DNA from: Phenylobacterium sp. CCH9-H3
Lineage (GTDB): Bacteria > Pseudomonadota > Alphaproteobacteria > Caulobacterales > Caulobacteraceae
Length of the DNA: 6,746 nt
NCBI RefSeq assembly: GCF_001557235.1
Contig: NZ_LSJI01000089.1
Span: forward strand, 1-6,746
Reading direction: 5' to 3'
Positions 1 to 6,746 of this stretch are shown in pieces (positions within the stretch are counted from its first letter, which is position 1; the number at the start of each line of letters is the position of its first letter). The position numbers and the translations under genes are program-made. The notes under the pieces were generated by a model. The model ran no database searches. It was not told the origin of the DNA and saw nothing but the letters and a program-made list of their open reading frames with translations.

Positions 1-112
1 GGCGGATCGCCGCAGTCGAGCCGTATCCACAGCCGATAGCGAACGGCGTTTCCCACAATTCACCAACAATTAGCCGTCCCCTGGGAAGTCTCTCGTCAAA
101 GGGAGACTTTGC

Positions 113-499
113 ATGGACGCGCCGACGATCAGCCGGACCTTCGCCCCCAGTCTGGCGATGACGCTCGACGTGCTGGCCGCCGAGATCGAGCTGGCCGGCG
201 CACGCTGCATCTTCCTGGACCGGGTGATCGGCGAGGTCATGGAGAAGCTCTGCGAGAGCGAGCGCGCACGGCTCCTGGAAGGCATGCATGGCGTCGACCT
301 GCTGGCGCAGCACCTGACCAGCCTCTCGGCCTTCGCCCGCGGCCTGAGCGCGGCGGTTCCCGAAGAGGCGACCGTGGCGGTGGGCGGCGCGCTCTCGGAG
401 GTGACCCTGGGCGCCCTGGTGGAGCGAATGACGGCGGGGCTGGGCGGCGAGGCGGACGACGCCAACGACGCCGACGCCGGCGACCTGGACCTGTTCTGA
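113..499 (+). CDS. Small helical protein with acidic Leu-Phe tail; possible CheZ-like partner of the adjacent receiver
   Basis: A 128-residue protein that I do not recognise with certainty. The ATG is preceded by AGGGAG at 100-105, seven bases away, which supports this start. Residues 13-80 look entirely helical, with amphipathic stretches at about 13-30, 34-57 and 59-80. The last contains D62-L-L-A-Q66, the D-x-x-x-Q spacing of the catalytic pair in the CheY phosphatase CheZ. After a small residue-rich segment (84-111), the chain ends in an acidic, probably disordered tail (113-128) finishing DLDLF. CheZ also has a C-terminal acidic peptide, which docks on CheY. There is no signal peptide or membrane segment, so it is probably cytoplasmic. 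The receiver gene starts 12 bases after its stop, so the two are probably co-transcribed. The gene call is solid; the CheZ comparison is a motif-level guess, and the tail could instead be a docking peptide for another partner. Confidence 0.85.
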   Translation: MDAPTISRTFAPSLAMTLDVLAAEIELAGARCIFLDRVIGEVMEKLCESERARLLEGMHGVDLLAQHLTSLSAFARGLSAAVPEEATVAVGGALSEVTLGALVERMTAGLGGEADDANDADAGDLDLF

Positions 500-511
500 G
501 GAGCGCGGCGG

Positions 512-943
512 ATGCAATTCGACGGTCGCGCCTCCAAGGTCATGGTCGTGGACCCTGACCGGACCAATCTCGAGATGCTGCAGATCCGCCTCGACGTGGC
601 GGGCTTTCACCCCATCGCCGTCCGCCGCGGTCGTGACGCGCTGGAAATGCTGGGGAACGCCCGGCCCGACGCGGTGATCCTGGAGCGGAACCTGCCGGAC
701 ATCGACGGCATGGAGCTGCTGCGCGCCATGGCGGCGCTGCCGGGCCGTCCCGCGCCGGTGCTGCTGGTGGGCCGCAACATCGCCGCGGAGGACGTCCGCG
801 CCGGCATCGAGCTGGGCGTGCGTGACTGCCTGGCCAAGCCGTTCAGCGGGACGGTGGTGCTGGAGCGCCTGACGCGGATGCTGAAGCGGACGGCGCCCGG
901 AGCCTCCGCGCCTGCCCGGCCGGCGGTCTACATCAACGCCTGA
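512..943 (+). CDS. CheY-like single-domain response regulator with degenerate phosphorylation site (pseudoreceiver)
   Basis: A 143-residue protein made of one receiver domain (about residues 8-126) followed by a short Ala/Pro-rich tail, with no DNA-binding or enzymatic output domain. The acidic pocket residues after strand 1 are present (D14, D16), and so is the K109-P110 pair with its cis-proline. At the phosphoacceptor position, in the segment ILERNLPDIDG, residue 58 is Glu instead of Asp. The conserved Thr/Ser after strand 4 is replaced by G87 (PVLLVGR). Glu at this site can mimic the phosphorylated state in some receivers, so the protein may be locked in one form or may act only as a binding module. 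GAGGAG at 498-503, overlapping the upstream stop, is a good ribosome binding site. It probably works with the upstream helical protein. Family assignment is firm; the function is unknown. Confidence 0.92.
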   Translation: MQFDGRASKVMVVDPDRTNLEMLQIRLDVAGFHPIAVRRGRDALEMLGNARPDAVILERNLPDIDGMELLRAMAALPGRPAPVLLVGRNIAAEDVRAGIELGVRDCLAKPFSGTVVLERLTRMLKRTAPGASAPARPAVYINA

Positions 944-1030
944 AGGACGAGCGCGGCCCCCTGGACGATTGACCTCGGCCCGTCCGCGCCGCGAGCCGGC
1001 GATGCCGCTTCAGGTCAAATCGTTTCCGGC

Positions 1031-1074
1031 GTGCGCCCGAACGCAAAACCGGACTCCACTTTTGCGGAACGCAC
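1031..1074. repeat. Palindromic intergenic repeat, alphaproteobacterial type
   Basis: The arms CGCAAAA (1042-1048) and TTTTGCG (1060-1066) are exact inverted repeats around an 11-base loop. Outer arms GTGCG (1031-1035) and CGCAC (1070-1074) extend the imperfect stem. The core, with AAAACCGG followed by a CCACTTTTGCGGAAC-type half, resembles short palindromic elements that I recall as dispersed between genes in many alphaproteobacterial genomes. The loop holds GACTC (1052-1056), a GANTC site of the kind methylated by CcrM. It lies in the 168-base gap between the receiver gene and lpdA, so it could form a hairpin in the lpdA leader or mark the end of the upstream transcript. It has no T-run and is therefore not a standard intrinsic terminator. 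I see no further gene or convincing promoter in 944-1111. Confidence 0.6.
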
Positions 1075-1111
1075 ACTAGGTTGCGCGCCCATCTGAAGGC
1101 GCAGGCGCATC

Positions 1112-2499
<1,388 letters not shown>

Positions 2500-2518
<19 letters not shown>

Positions 2519-2940
2519 CGCCTGGCCTCGTCCTGCGCCGCGCCCGGGCGGATGAGCTGGCGACCTGCGCCGGCCTGTACGTGCGCGTCCTCACCGACAC
2601 CTTCACCTGGCTTCCGCCTGAGCGGCACCGCGCGGAGGACTTCCTAGCCGCCGCCCGCGACGAGGAGATCTTCGTGGCGGTGGAGGCGGGGCGCATCGTG
2701 GGGATCGCCGCGCTGTACCGGCCCCAGGCCTTCCTGCATTCGCTCTACGTGACCGAGCGTGGCCGCGGGATCGGCAAGGCCCTGCTGCGCTATGTGATGG
2801 CCGCGGCGGGTGGGAGTCTGTCGCTCAAGTGCCAGGCCGCCAACAAGGGCGCTCAGGCTTTCTATGCCCGCGAGGGATTCCGCTGCATCGAGGCCGGCGA
2901 GGACGGCGGCGTCGCCTGGCTGCGGTTCGTCTCGGGCTGA
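2500..2940 (+). CDS. GNAT family N-acetyltransferase
   Basis: A 146-residue single-domain acetyltransferase predicted to transfer the acetyl group of acetyl-CoA to an amine; the substrate cannot be read from the sequence. The N-terminal part (LVLRRARADELATCAGLYV) has the usual strand 1/helix 1 pattern. Strands at 56-73 (IFVAVEAGRIVGIAALY) lead into motif A at 79-96, with the acetyl-CoA pyrophosphate loop RGRGIG at 87-92. N115 and Y122, in the segment ANKGAQAFYAREGF, match the motif B residues that contact CoA and serve as general acid. It starts with GTG inside the end of lpdA and is probably translationally coupled to it. Similarity to wider GNATs covers the whole length, so it appears intact. 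Its link to E3 may be only one of position, although lpdA-dependent dehydrogenases do produce acetyl-CoA. Confidence 0.93.
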
Positions 2941-3022
2941 CCCAGTGTGCATCTGCGGTCATGTGGCCGAAACTTAATTTGGCGATGCGGTCATACGATG
3001 GCAGCCTACTGCAGCTTGCGTA

Positions 3023-3030
3023 AAGGGAGG
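3023..3030 (+). promoter_or_regulatory. Strong ribosome binding site for the small exported protein at 3036
   Basis: AAGGGAGG ends five bases before the ATG. An in-frame TAA at 3021-3023 rules out any longer N-terminus, so the start is fixed. The rest of 2941-3022 is less GC-rich and probably holds a promoter, but I find no convincing -35/-10 pair. Confidence 0.7.
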
Positions 3031-3035
3031 CTGCA

Positions 3036-3320
3036 ATGCTGGCGCTGCTCGCCGCCGCTACCATGACCGCGACCGTGGCCGCCGCTCCGACGGCGGGCGC
3101 CCGCGCGCCGGTGTTCGTGGAAGACGCGCCGTCCGGGCAGACCTGCAAAGCGAACGGCCGCTTCGAGATCGCCGACCCCGCGCTGCTGTACCGCGACGAC
3201 GGCAAGGCGAAGATGTCGGTCCTGGGCCGCCTGCCCAAGGCGAACCACGAAAAGGCGGTCCTGCGGGAGGTCGACGGCTGCGCCGCGCCGCTGGTGGTGG
3301 GTTACGAGGTGGGGCGCTAG
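3036..3320 (+). CDS. Small, probably exported two-cysteine protein of unknown function
   Basis: A 94-residue protein that I do not recognise. Residues 1-17 are hydrophobic and Ala-rich and end in VAAAP, which looks like a short signal peptide with an A-x-A cleavage site. The usual positive charge near the N-terminus is missing, so the export call is moderate. The mature part has exactly two cysteines, C37 and C82, near its two ends, which could form a disulfide in the periplasm. No catalytic motif, lipobox (a Cys right after the signal) or repeat is visible. The gene has a strong ribosome binding site and a good coding pattern. Its TAG stop shares a base with the GTG start of the next small gene, so the two are almost certainly one transcript and may work together. 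Confidence 0.8.
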   Translation: MLALLAAATMTATVAAAPTAGARAPVFVEDAPSGQTCKANGRFEIADPALLYRDDGKAKMSVLGRLPKANHEKAVLREVDGCAAPLVVGYEVGR

Positions 3321-3580
3321 TGGATCCGGTCTCGATGCTTATCGCCGTCACCCTGGCCTCGGCCCAGCCGTCGGTGAAGGACATGAACGACGCGCGCACG
3401 CCGATCCGCTGCCGGCCGGCGCCCTACTACATCTCGGAGCGCACGGGAAAACAGGTTCCGCGGATGCTGCTCGACACGCCGAAGGGCCGCTCGATCACCG
3501 TGCTCGACAAGCGGGGCCGCCCCTGCCACCTGACCCGCACGCCCAACGAGGGCCGCACGACCTTCCGCAACGCGGACTGA
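3320..3580 (+). CDS. Second small, probably exported two-cysteine protein of unknown function
   Basis: An 86-residue basic protein that I do not recognise. The GTG start overlaps the previous stop by one base (TAGTG), a standard coupling arrangement, and GAGG at 3306-3309 is about ten bases upstream. The alternative ATG at 3335 (residue 6) has a poor ribosome binding site, but it would give an N-terminus starting directly with the hydrophobic stretch MLIAVTLASAQ, a weak signal peptide. Two cysteines, C31 and C69, lie 38 residues apart, echoing the pair in the upstream protein. The C-terminal half is rich in Arg, Lys and Thr. No enzymatic motif is visible. The stop is immediately adjacent to the stop of xerC on the other strand. 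Real coding is likely because of the coupling, but this is less certain than the upstream gene. Confidence 0.7.
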   Translation: MDPVSMLIAVTLASAQPSVKDMNDARTPIRCRPAPYYISERTGKQVPRMLLDTPKGRSITVLDKRGRPCHLTRTPNEGRTTFRNAD

Positions 3581-3583
3581 TCA
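3578..3583. other. Palindromic TGATCA supplying the stop codons of two convergent genes
   Basis: TGA (3578-3580) ends the rightward small gene. The adjacent TCA (3581-3583) is the TGA stop of xerC on the minus strand. The genes meet with no bases between them, and no hairpin with a T-run is visible on either side. Transcripts of both units must therefore run into the opposite gene unless a factor such as Rho stops them. Confidence 0.9.
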
Positions 3584-4507
3584 CGCGCGCGGGTGGGCCT
3601 GGTTGTAGGCGCCCAGCAGGGCGGCGGCGTCCACCTCGGTATAGCGCTGGGTCGTGGACAGCGAGGCGTGGCCCAGCAGTTCCTGGATCGACCGCAGGTC
3701 GGCGCCCGCGCCCAACAGGTGGGTCGCGAACGAGTGCCGCAGGGCGTGTGGCGTGGCGCTGGCGGGCAAGCCCAGGCGCCCGCGCAGGTTCTGGACGGTC
3801 GCCTGGACGTGGCGGGGCCCTAGCGGCCCGCCGCGCTTGGCCCGGAACAGCGGCCCGTCCGGCTCGAGCGCGAACGGGACCTCGGCGAGATAGGCGTCCA
3901 CCGCCTCGCGCACGGCGGGCAGCACCGGGACCATGCGCGTCTTGCCGCCCTTGCCGGTGATGCGCAGGACGTCCGCAAGAGGCGCGTCGGCGCGCTTCAG
4001 CGACAGCCCCTCCGAGATCCGCAGGCCGCAGCCGTAGAGCAGGGTCAGCACCGCCTGGTCGCGCGCGGCTTCCCAATCCTCCCGGTCCGGGTCGAGGGCC
4101 GGCTCGGCCAGCAGGCCGGCGGCCTGGTCCTCGGTCACCGGCCGCGGCGCGCCGGGTTTGATGCGCGGGCCGCGGACCAGGCCGATGGCGGCGTTCGGCG
4201 CGTCCAGCCGGCGGTCCAGGAAGCGGTGGAAGGTGCGGATCGCCGACAGCGCCTGGCTGAGCGAGCGCGGCGAGAGCGGACGCTCGCCCGCCCGCAGGTG
4301 GGCCAGCCAGGCCCGGACCTCGCCGGCGGTGACCTCGGTCAGGCCCTTCACCGACAGGCTCTCGGCCCGGTGTTGCTCCAGGAAGGCGATGTAGCGGCCG
4401 GCGGCGAAGCCATAGGCTTCCAGGGTGCGGGGCGAGGCCCGGCGCTCGTTCGCCAGGTGCTCGAGCCAGGCCATCCGGGCCTGGGCGGCGCTCAGAGCAG
4501 CGGCCAT
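3581..4507 (-). CDS. xerC: Tyrosine recombinase XerC
   Basis: A 308-residue site-specific recombinase. With XerD it resolves chromosome dimers at dif, under control of FtsK at the division site. The N-terminal SAM-like DNA-binding domain covers about 12-102 (ERRASPRTLEAY marks its first helices) and the catalytic domain about 120-300. All active residues are visible: R163 (GLRISE), K186 (GKGGKTR), H254 and R257 (HALRHSF), H280 (LLGH) and the nucleophile Y289 (TTQRYT). The R-H-Y spacing matches E. coli XerC exactly. The ending NQAHPRA and the DUF484 gene just upstream favour XerC over XerD or a phage integrase. I chose the ATG at 4507, overlapping the DUF484 stop by 16 bases; the ATG at 4474 is a shorter option. 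It is the last gene of the tal-DUF484-xerC operon. Confidence 0.95.
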   Translation of the reverse strand: MAAALSAAQARMAWLEHLANERRASPRTLEAYGFAAGRYIAFLEQHRAESLSVKGLTEVTAGEVRAWLAHLRAGERPLSPRSLSQALSAIRTFHRFLDRRLDAPNAAIGLVRGPRIKPGAPRPVTEDQAAGLLAEPALDPDREDWEAARDQAVLTLLYGCGLRISEGLSLKRADAPLADVLRITGKGGKTRMVPVLPAVREAVDAYLAEVPFALEPDGPLFRAKRGGPLGPRHVQATVQNLRGRLGLPASATPHALRHSFATHLLGAGADLRSIQELLGHASLSTTQRYTEVDAAALLGAYNQAHPRA

Positions 4508-5175
4508 CGCTCCGCCGTGCGCTCGACGACGCGCGCCAGGAACGCGACGAGCTCGGCGCCCATGTCGGGAGTGAAGTCGTCCGGGCTGGCCGAGCCGAAG
4601 GCCAGGAGGCCCTGGCGGGACGGCTCCCAGATCGCCATGCGGACCATGGCCATGGAGCGGATCTCGCCCGCGTCGGGCCCGAACAGGCCGAGGGCCGTGG
4701 GGGCGAAGCCCATGCGGGCCATGCGGCGGGGGCCATCCAGGATGAGGTCCACCTGGCCCTCGACCAGGGGGCGCCAGCCGGCGGGGGGCAGGCCCTCGCA
4801 CTCCAGCGCGATCATCCCGGCGGCCAGGCCGAAGCGGATGCGGGCCAGGTCGTCGACCCGGCGGGCCAGATCGGAAAGGTTGCGGGCGTCCAGCAGGTCC
4901 ACGACCGCGCCATGGGTCTGGGCCTGGGCGGCGAAATTGGCGCGGGCGGTCTCCTCCAGCAGCGCGCGCTGCTCGGCCTCGCGCTGGTGGGCGGCGTGCA
5001 CGCGCGCCATCGGGGCGAACTCGACCACGTTGCTGCTGCCGGCCACGGTCAGGCCCAGCTCGGCCAGCAGGCCCTGATCGGCCTTCAGGAAATCGGGGTT
5101 GTCGGCCAGGAAGCGGCGGACCGCGGACGGGTCGATGGGGCTTTCAAACGAGAACTCACCCTGCGACCCGTCCAT
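4492..5175 (-). CDS. DUF484 family protein
   Basis: A 227-residue cytoplasmic protein of the DUF484 (YigA-like) family, whose role is not established. The N-terminal segment AVRRFLADNPDFL (19-30), followed by a LLAELGL motif and SNVVEFAPM (48-56), is the family signature. About 57-85 is a charged helix, likely a coiled coil (HAAHQREAEQRALLEETARA). The rest, about 97-225, has the strand/helix pattern of a GAF-like fold, ending in LVAFLARVVERTAERWPLL. No ligand-binding residues can be assigned. GAGG in the leader lies four bases before the ATG. It sits 15 bases after the tal stop and overlaps xerC by 16 bases. In E. coli a DUF484 gene also precedes xerC, which hints at a conserved but undefined link to Xer function. 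Confidence 0.92.
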   Translation of the reverse strand: MDGSQGEFSFESPIDPSAVRRFLADNPDFLKADQGLLAELGLTVAGSSNVVEFAPMARVHAAHQREAEQRALLEETARANFAAQAQTHGAVVDLLDARNLSDLARRVDDLARIRFGLAAGMIALECEGLPPAGWRPLVEGQVDLILDGPRRMARMGFAPTALGLFGPDAGEIRSMAMVRMAIWEPSRQGLLAFGSASPDDFTPDMGAELVAFLARVVERTAERWPLL

Positions 5176-5190
5176 GTCACCTCAAGCCTC

Positions 5191-5844
5191 TTACAAGATG
5201 GACTGACCGGTCTTGGCCCAGTCAGCCATGAACTGTTGGAGCCCGCGTTCGGTTAACGGATGCTTGAAAAGCGCCTCAAACACGTCCGGCGGGATGGTGG
5301 CGCAGTCGGCGCCCGAGAGCGCGGCCTCGGCCACATGGGCCGGCGTGCGGATCGAGGCGGCCAGGATCTCGGTGTCGAAGTCGTAGTTGTCGTAGATGGC
5401 GCGGATCTCGGTGATCAGGTCCATGCCGGTGGCGCCGTGGTCGTCCAGGCGGCCGATGAACGGGCTGATGTAGGTCGCGCCCGACTTGGCGGCGAGCAGC
5501 GCCTGGGCCGGCGAGAAGCACAGGGTGACGTTGGTCAGGATGCCCTCGGCGGCGAACTCGCGGGTGGCGATCAGCCCGTCGCGGGTCAGCGGCACCTTCA
5601 CCACCACGTTCGGCGCGACGCCGGCCAGCTTGCGGCCCTCGTCCAGCATGCCGGCGGTGTCCATGGCGGCGACCTCGGCGGAGACGGGACCGTCCACCAG
5701 GCTGCAGATCTCGGCGATGACCTCCAGCATGTTGCGGCCGGACTTGGCGATCAGGGACGGGTTGGTGGTCACCCCGTCGACGAGGCCGGTGGCGGCGAGG
5801 TCCTTCAGGACGGCGGTGTCGGTGGTGTCGAGGAAGAGCTGCAT
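5191..5844 (-). CDS. tal: Small transaldolase (MipB/TalC subfamily), probably not a fructose-6-phosphate aldolase
   Basis: A 217-residue TIM-barrel enzyme of the short transaldolase group. It moves a dihydroxyacetone unit between sugar phosphates in the non-oxidative pentose phosphate pathway. D6, the VTTNPS motif (25-30) and the Schiff-base lysine K83 in VVVKVPLT are visible. Aligned by eye with E. coli fructose-6-phosphate aldolase (FsaA, K85), the two residues known to separate the activities are E57 (Gln59 in FsaA) and F129 (Tyr131 in FsaA). Both are of the transaldolase type. Length and C-terminus are normal for the family. The start has AAGG seven bases upstream, and a promoter candidate lies at 5887-5914. 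It is the first gene of the operon with DUF484 and xerC. Automatic pipelines often label such proteins fsa; the residues argue against that. Confidence 0.95.
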   Translation of the reverse strand: MQLFLDTTDTAVLKDLAATGLVDGVTTNPSLIAKSGRNMLEVIAEICSLVDGPVSAEVAAMDTAGMLDEGRKLAGVAPNVVVKVPLTRDGLIATREFAAEGILTNVTLCFSPAQALLAAKSGATYISPFIGRLDDHGATGMDLITEIRAIYDNYDFDTEILAASIRTPAHVAEAALSGADCATIPPDVFEALFKHPLTERGLQQFMADWAKTGQSIL

Positions 5845-5886
5845 ATTCTGACCTTGAAGCCTGTCGATCTTGTCTTGTTCAGGCCG

Positions 5887-5914
5887 CTTGTAGCTGCGAA
5901 GCCCTGATCCTCAA
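5887..5914 (-). promoter_or_regulatory. Candidate housekeeping promoter for tal-DUF484-xerC
   Basis: Read on the minus strand, TTGAGGA (5914-5908) is followed after 13 bases by GCTACAAG (5894-5887). The published Caulobacter housekeeping pattern is TTGaCgS, 10-14 bases, GCtANAWC, so the -10 matches at all but its last position and the spacing fits. Transcription would start near 5880, giving a leader of about 35 bases before the tal ATG. The -35 lies only four bases from the priA start, so this promoter shares its DNA with the priA leader. It was identified by eye. Confidence 0.45.
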
Positions 5915-5917
5915 ACC

Positions 5918-6746
5918 ATGAGCCGCATCGCCTCCGTCCTCATCCCCATGCCGCTGCCGGAGGCGTTCGACTACGCCGAGCCCGACGGCATGGGACTGGA
6001 GCCCGGGGACCAGGTCGCCGTGCCCCTGGGGCCGCGGCTGATCCGCGGCGTGGTGACGGCCGTGCGGGACGGGACGGGCGGAAATCGCCCGCTGAAGCCG
6101 GTGGCCGAGCGCCTGGACGAGCCGCGCCTGCCACCGGGCACGGTGGAGTTCGTGCAGTGGGCCGCCCGTTACGCCGTGGATGCGCCCGGCCAGCCGCTGG
6201 CCATCGCCCTGCGCGGCGCCCGCGCGCCGAAGCCCCGGCCCATCCGGGTGGTCGAGCCCACCGGCGCGCAGCCGGCCAAGTCCACGCCCGCGCGGACGAA
6301 GGTGCTGGAGGCCGCGACTGTGGCCATGACCCCGGCCGACCTGGCGCGCGCCGCCGGGGTCTCGTCGGGCGTGGTGAAGGGTCTGCTGGACGAGGGTGTG
6401 CTGGCGATCCGCGAGGTGACGGCGCAGGCGCGGTTCGATCCGCCCGACCTGTCGCGGCCGGGCTCGGAGCTCAGCGCCAGCCAGGCGGCCGCGGCGAGCG
6501 TACTGAAGGAGATGGCGACCGCCGGCTTCGGCGTGGCCCTGCTGGACGGGGTCACGGGTTCGGGCAAGACCGAGGTCTATCTGGAGGCCGCCGCCGCGGC
6601 CCTGGCCGCCGATCCGGAGGCCCAGGTGCTGATCCTGCTGCCCGAGATCGCCCTGACCCAGGCGGTGATCGCGCGGGTGGCGGCGCGCTTCGGCGCCCAG
6701 CCGGGGGAATGGCACTCCGACGTGGCGCCGCCCGCCCGCCGGCGGG
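5918..6746 (+). CDS. priA: Primosomal protein N' (PriA helicase), N-terminal part, cut by the window end
   Basis: The first 276 codons of PriA, the DNA helicase that recognises abandoned replication forks and reloads the replisome. The N-terminus MSRIASVLIPMPLPEAFDY and the segment GDQVAVPLGPRLIRGVV belong to the 3'-end-binding domain. A winged-helix-like stretch follows at about 120-165. The ATPase core begins near 185 with the Walker A motif GVTGSGKT at 211-218, then ILLPEIALTQ and the WHSD segment. The Walker B, zinc-binding cysteines and remaining helicase motifs lie beyond the window. An in-frame TAG at 5891-5893 and the absence of GTG or TTG codons in between fix the ATG at 5918. There is no recognisable ribosome binding site in the preceding 20 bases, so it may be weakly translated or leaderless. 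It is transcribed divergently from tal across a 73-base gap. Confidence 0.95.
   Translation, partial: MSRIASVLIPMPLPEAFDYAEPDGMGLEPGDQVAVPLGPRLIRGVVTAVRDGTGGNRPLKPVAERLDEPRLPPGTVEFVQWAARYAVDAPGQPLAIALRGARAPKPRPIRVVEPTGAQPAKSTPARTKVLEAATVAMTPADLARAAGVSSGVVKGLLDEGVLAIREVTAQARFDPPDLSRPGSELSASQAAAASVLKEMATAGFGVALLDGVTGSGKTEVYLEAAAAALAADPEAQVLILLPEIALTQAVIARVAARFGAQPGEWHSDVAPPARRR

Noticed and set aside
944..1030. Intrinsic terminator after the receiver gene
   Set aside because: GC-rich stretches are present but there is no clean stem followed by a T-run.
2971..2999. Promoter or CtrA site around TTAATTT and TACGAT ahead of the small exported pair
   Set aside because: The second TTAA half-site is missing at the required spacing, and no -35 element sits at a usable distance from TACGAT.
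3581..4507. Integron or phage integrase marking a mobile element
   Set aside because: The sequence, the DUF484 neighbour and the operon with tal fit chromosomal XerC. There is no attachment-site repeat, tRNA or cargo gene nearby.
3495..4736. A 413-codon open frame on the minus strand overlapping xerC and DUF484
   Set aside because: It is a frame-shifted reading of the same strand with Arg/Pro-rich sequence and no recognisable domain, while the xerC frame carries all catalytic residues.
4508..4801. N-terminal extension of xerC to an ATG at 4801
   Set aside because: The extra 98 residues are Pro/Gly/His/Arg-rich, overlap DUF484 out of frame, and precede the normal XerC N-terminus. The start at 4507 gives the family length.
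5260..5907. A plus-strand open frame opposite tal
   Set aside because: It is rich in Gly, Val, Asp and His with no domain pattern, and lies opposite a complete transaldolase.
5879..6715. A 278-codon open frame on the minus strand opposite priA
   Set aside because: The plus strand encodes a clear PriA N-terminus with Walker A; the antisense product is repetitive and motif-free.

Overview
The window is very GC-rich, strongly third-position GC-biased, densely packed chromosomal DNA. It most likely comes from an alphaproteobacterium of the Caulobacterales (Caulobacter/Phenylobacterium type). This rests on the style of the protein sequences, an alphaproteobacterial-looking palindromic repeat ahead of lpdA, and a good match to the Caulobacter housekeeping promoter pattern ahead of the transaldolase gene. 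The genus is inferred from pattern recognition and was not confirmed by any search.

Layout. 1-112: leader with no gene seen. 113-499 and 512-943 (+): a two-gene unit of a small helical protein with an acidic Leu-Phe tail and a CheY-like single-domain receiver that lacks the phosphoacceptor Asp. 944-1111: intergenic, carrying a palindromic repeat. 1112-2518 (+): dihydrolipoamide dehydrogenase (E3). 2500-2940 (+): a GNAT acetyltransferase that overlaps the end of lpdA. 3036-3320 and 3320-3580 (+): two small, probably exported two-cysteine proteins of unknown function. 5844 down to 3581 (-): a compact operon of small transaldolase, DUF484 protein and XerC recombinase. 5918-6746 (+): the first 276 codons of the replication restart helicase PriA, running off the window.

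How the genes fit together. Most of the window is core metabolism and chromosome maintenance: E3 for 2-oxoacid dehydrogenase complexes, transaldolase for the pentose phosphate pathway, XerC for chromosome dimer resolution and PriA for replication fork restart. The DUF484-xerC pairing is also seen in other proteobacteria. XerC and PriA both serve chromosome integrity but lie in divergent units, with the tal promoter candidate sitting in the priA leader.

The least explained part is the left edge. The small helical protein has a D-x-x-x-Q helix motif and an acidic C-terminal tail, which loosely recalls the CheY phosphatase CheZ, and it sits directly upstream of a degenerate CheY-like receiver. 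This is the best candidate here for an undescribed signalling module, but the functional link is inference. No CRISPR array, tRNA, rRNA, insertion sequence or phage gene was seen.
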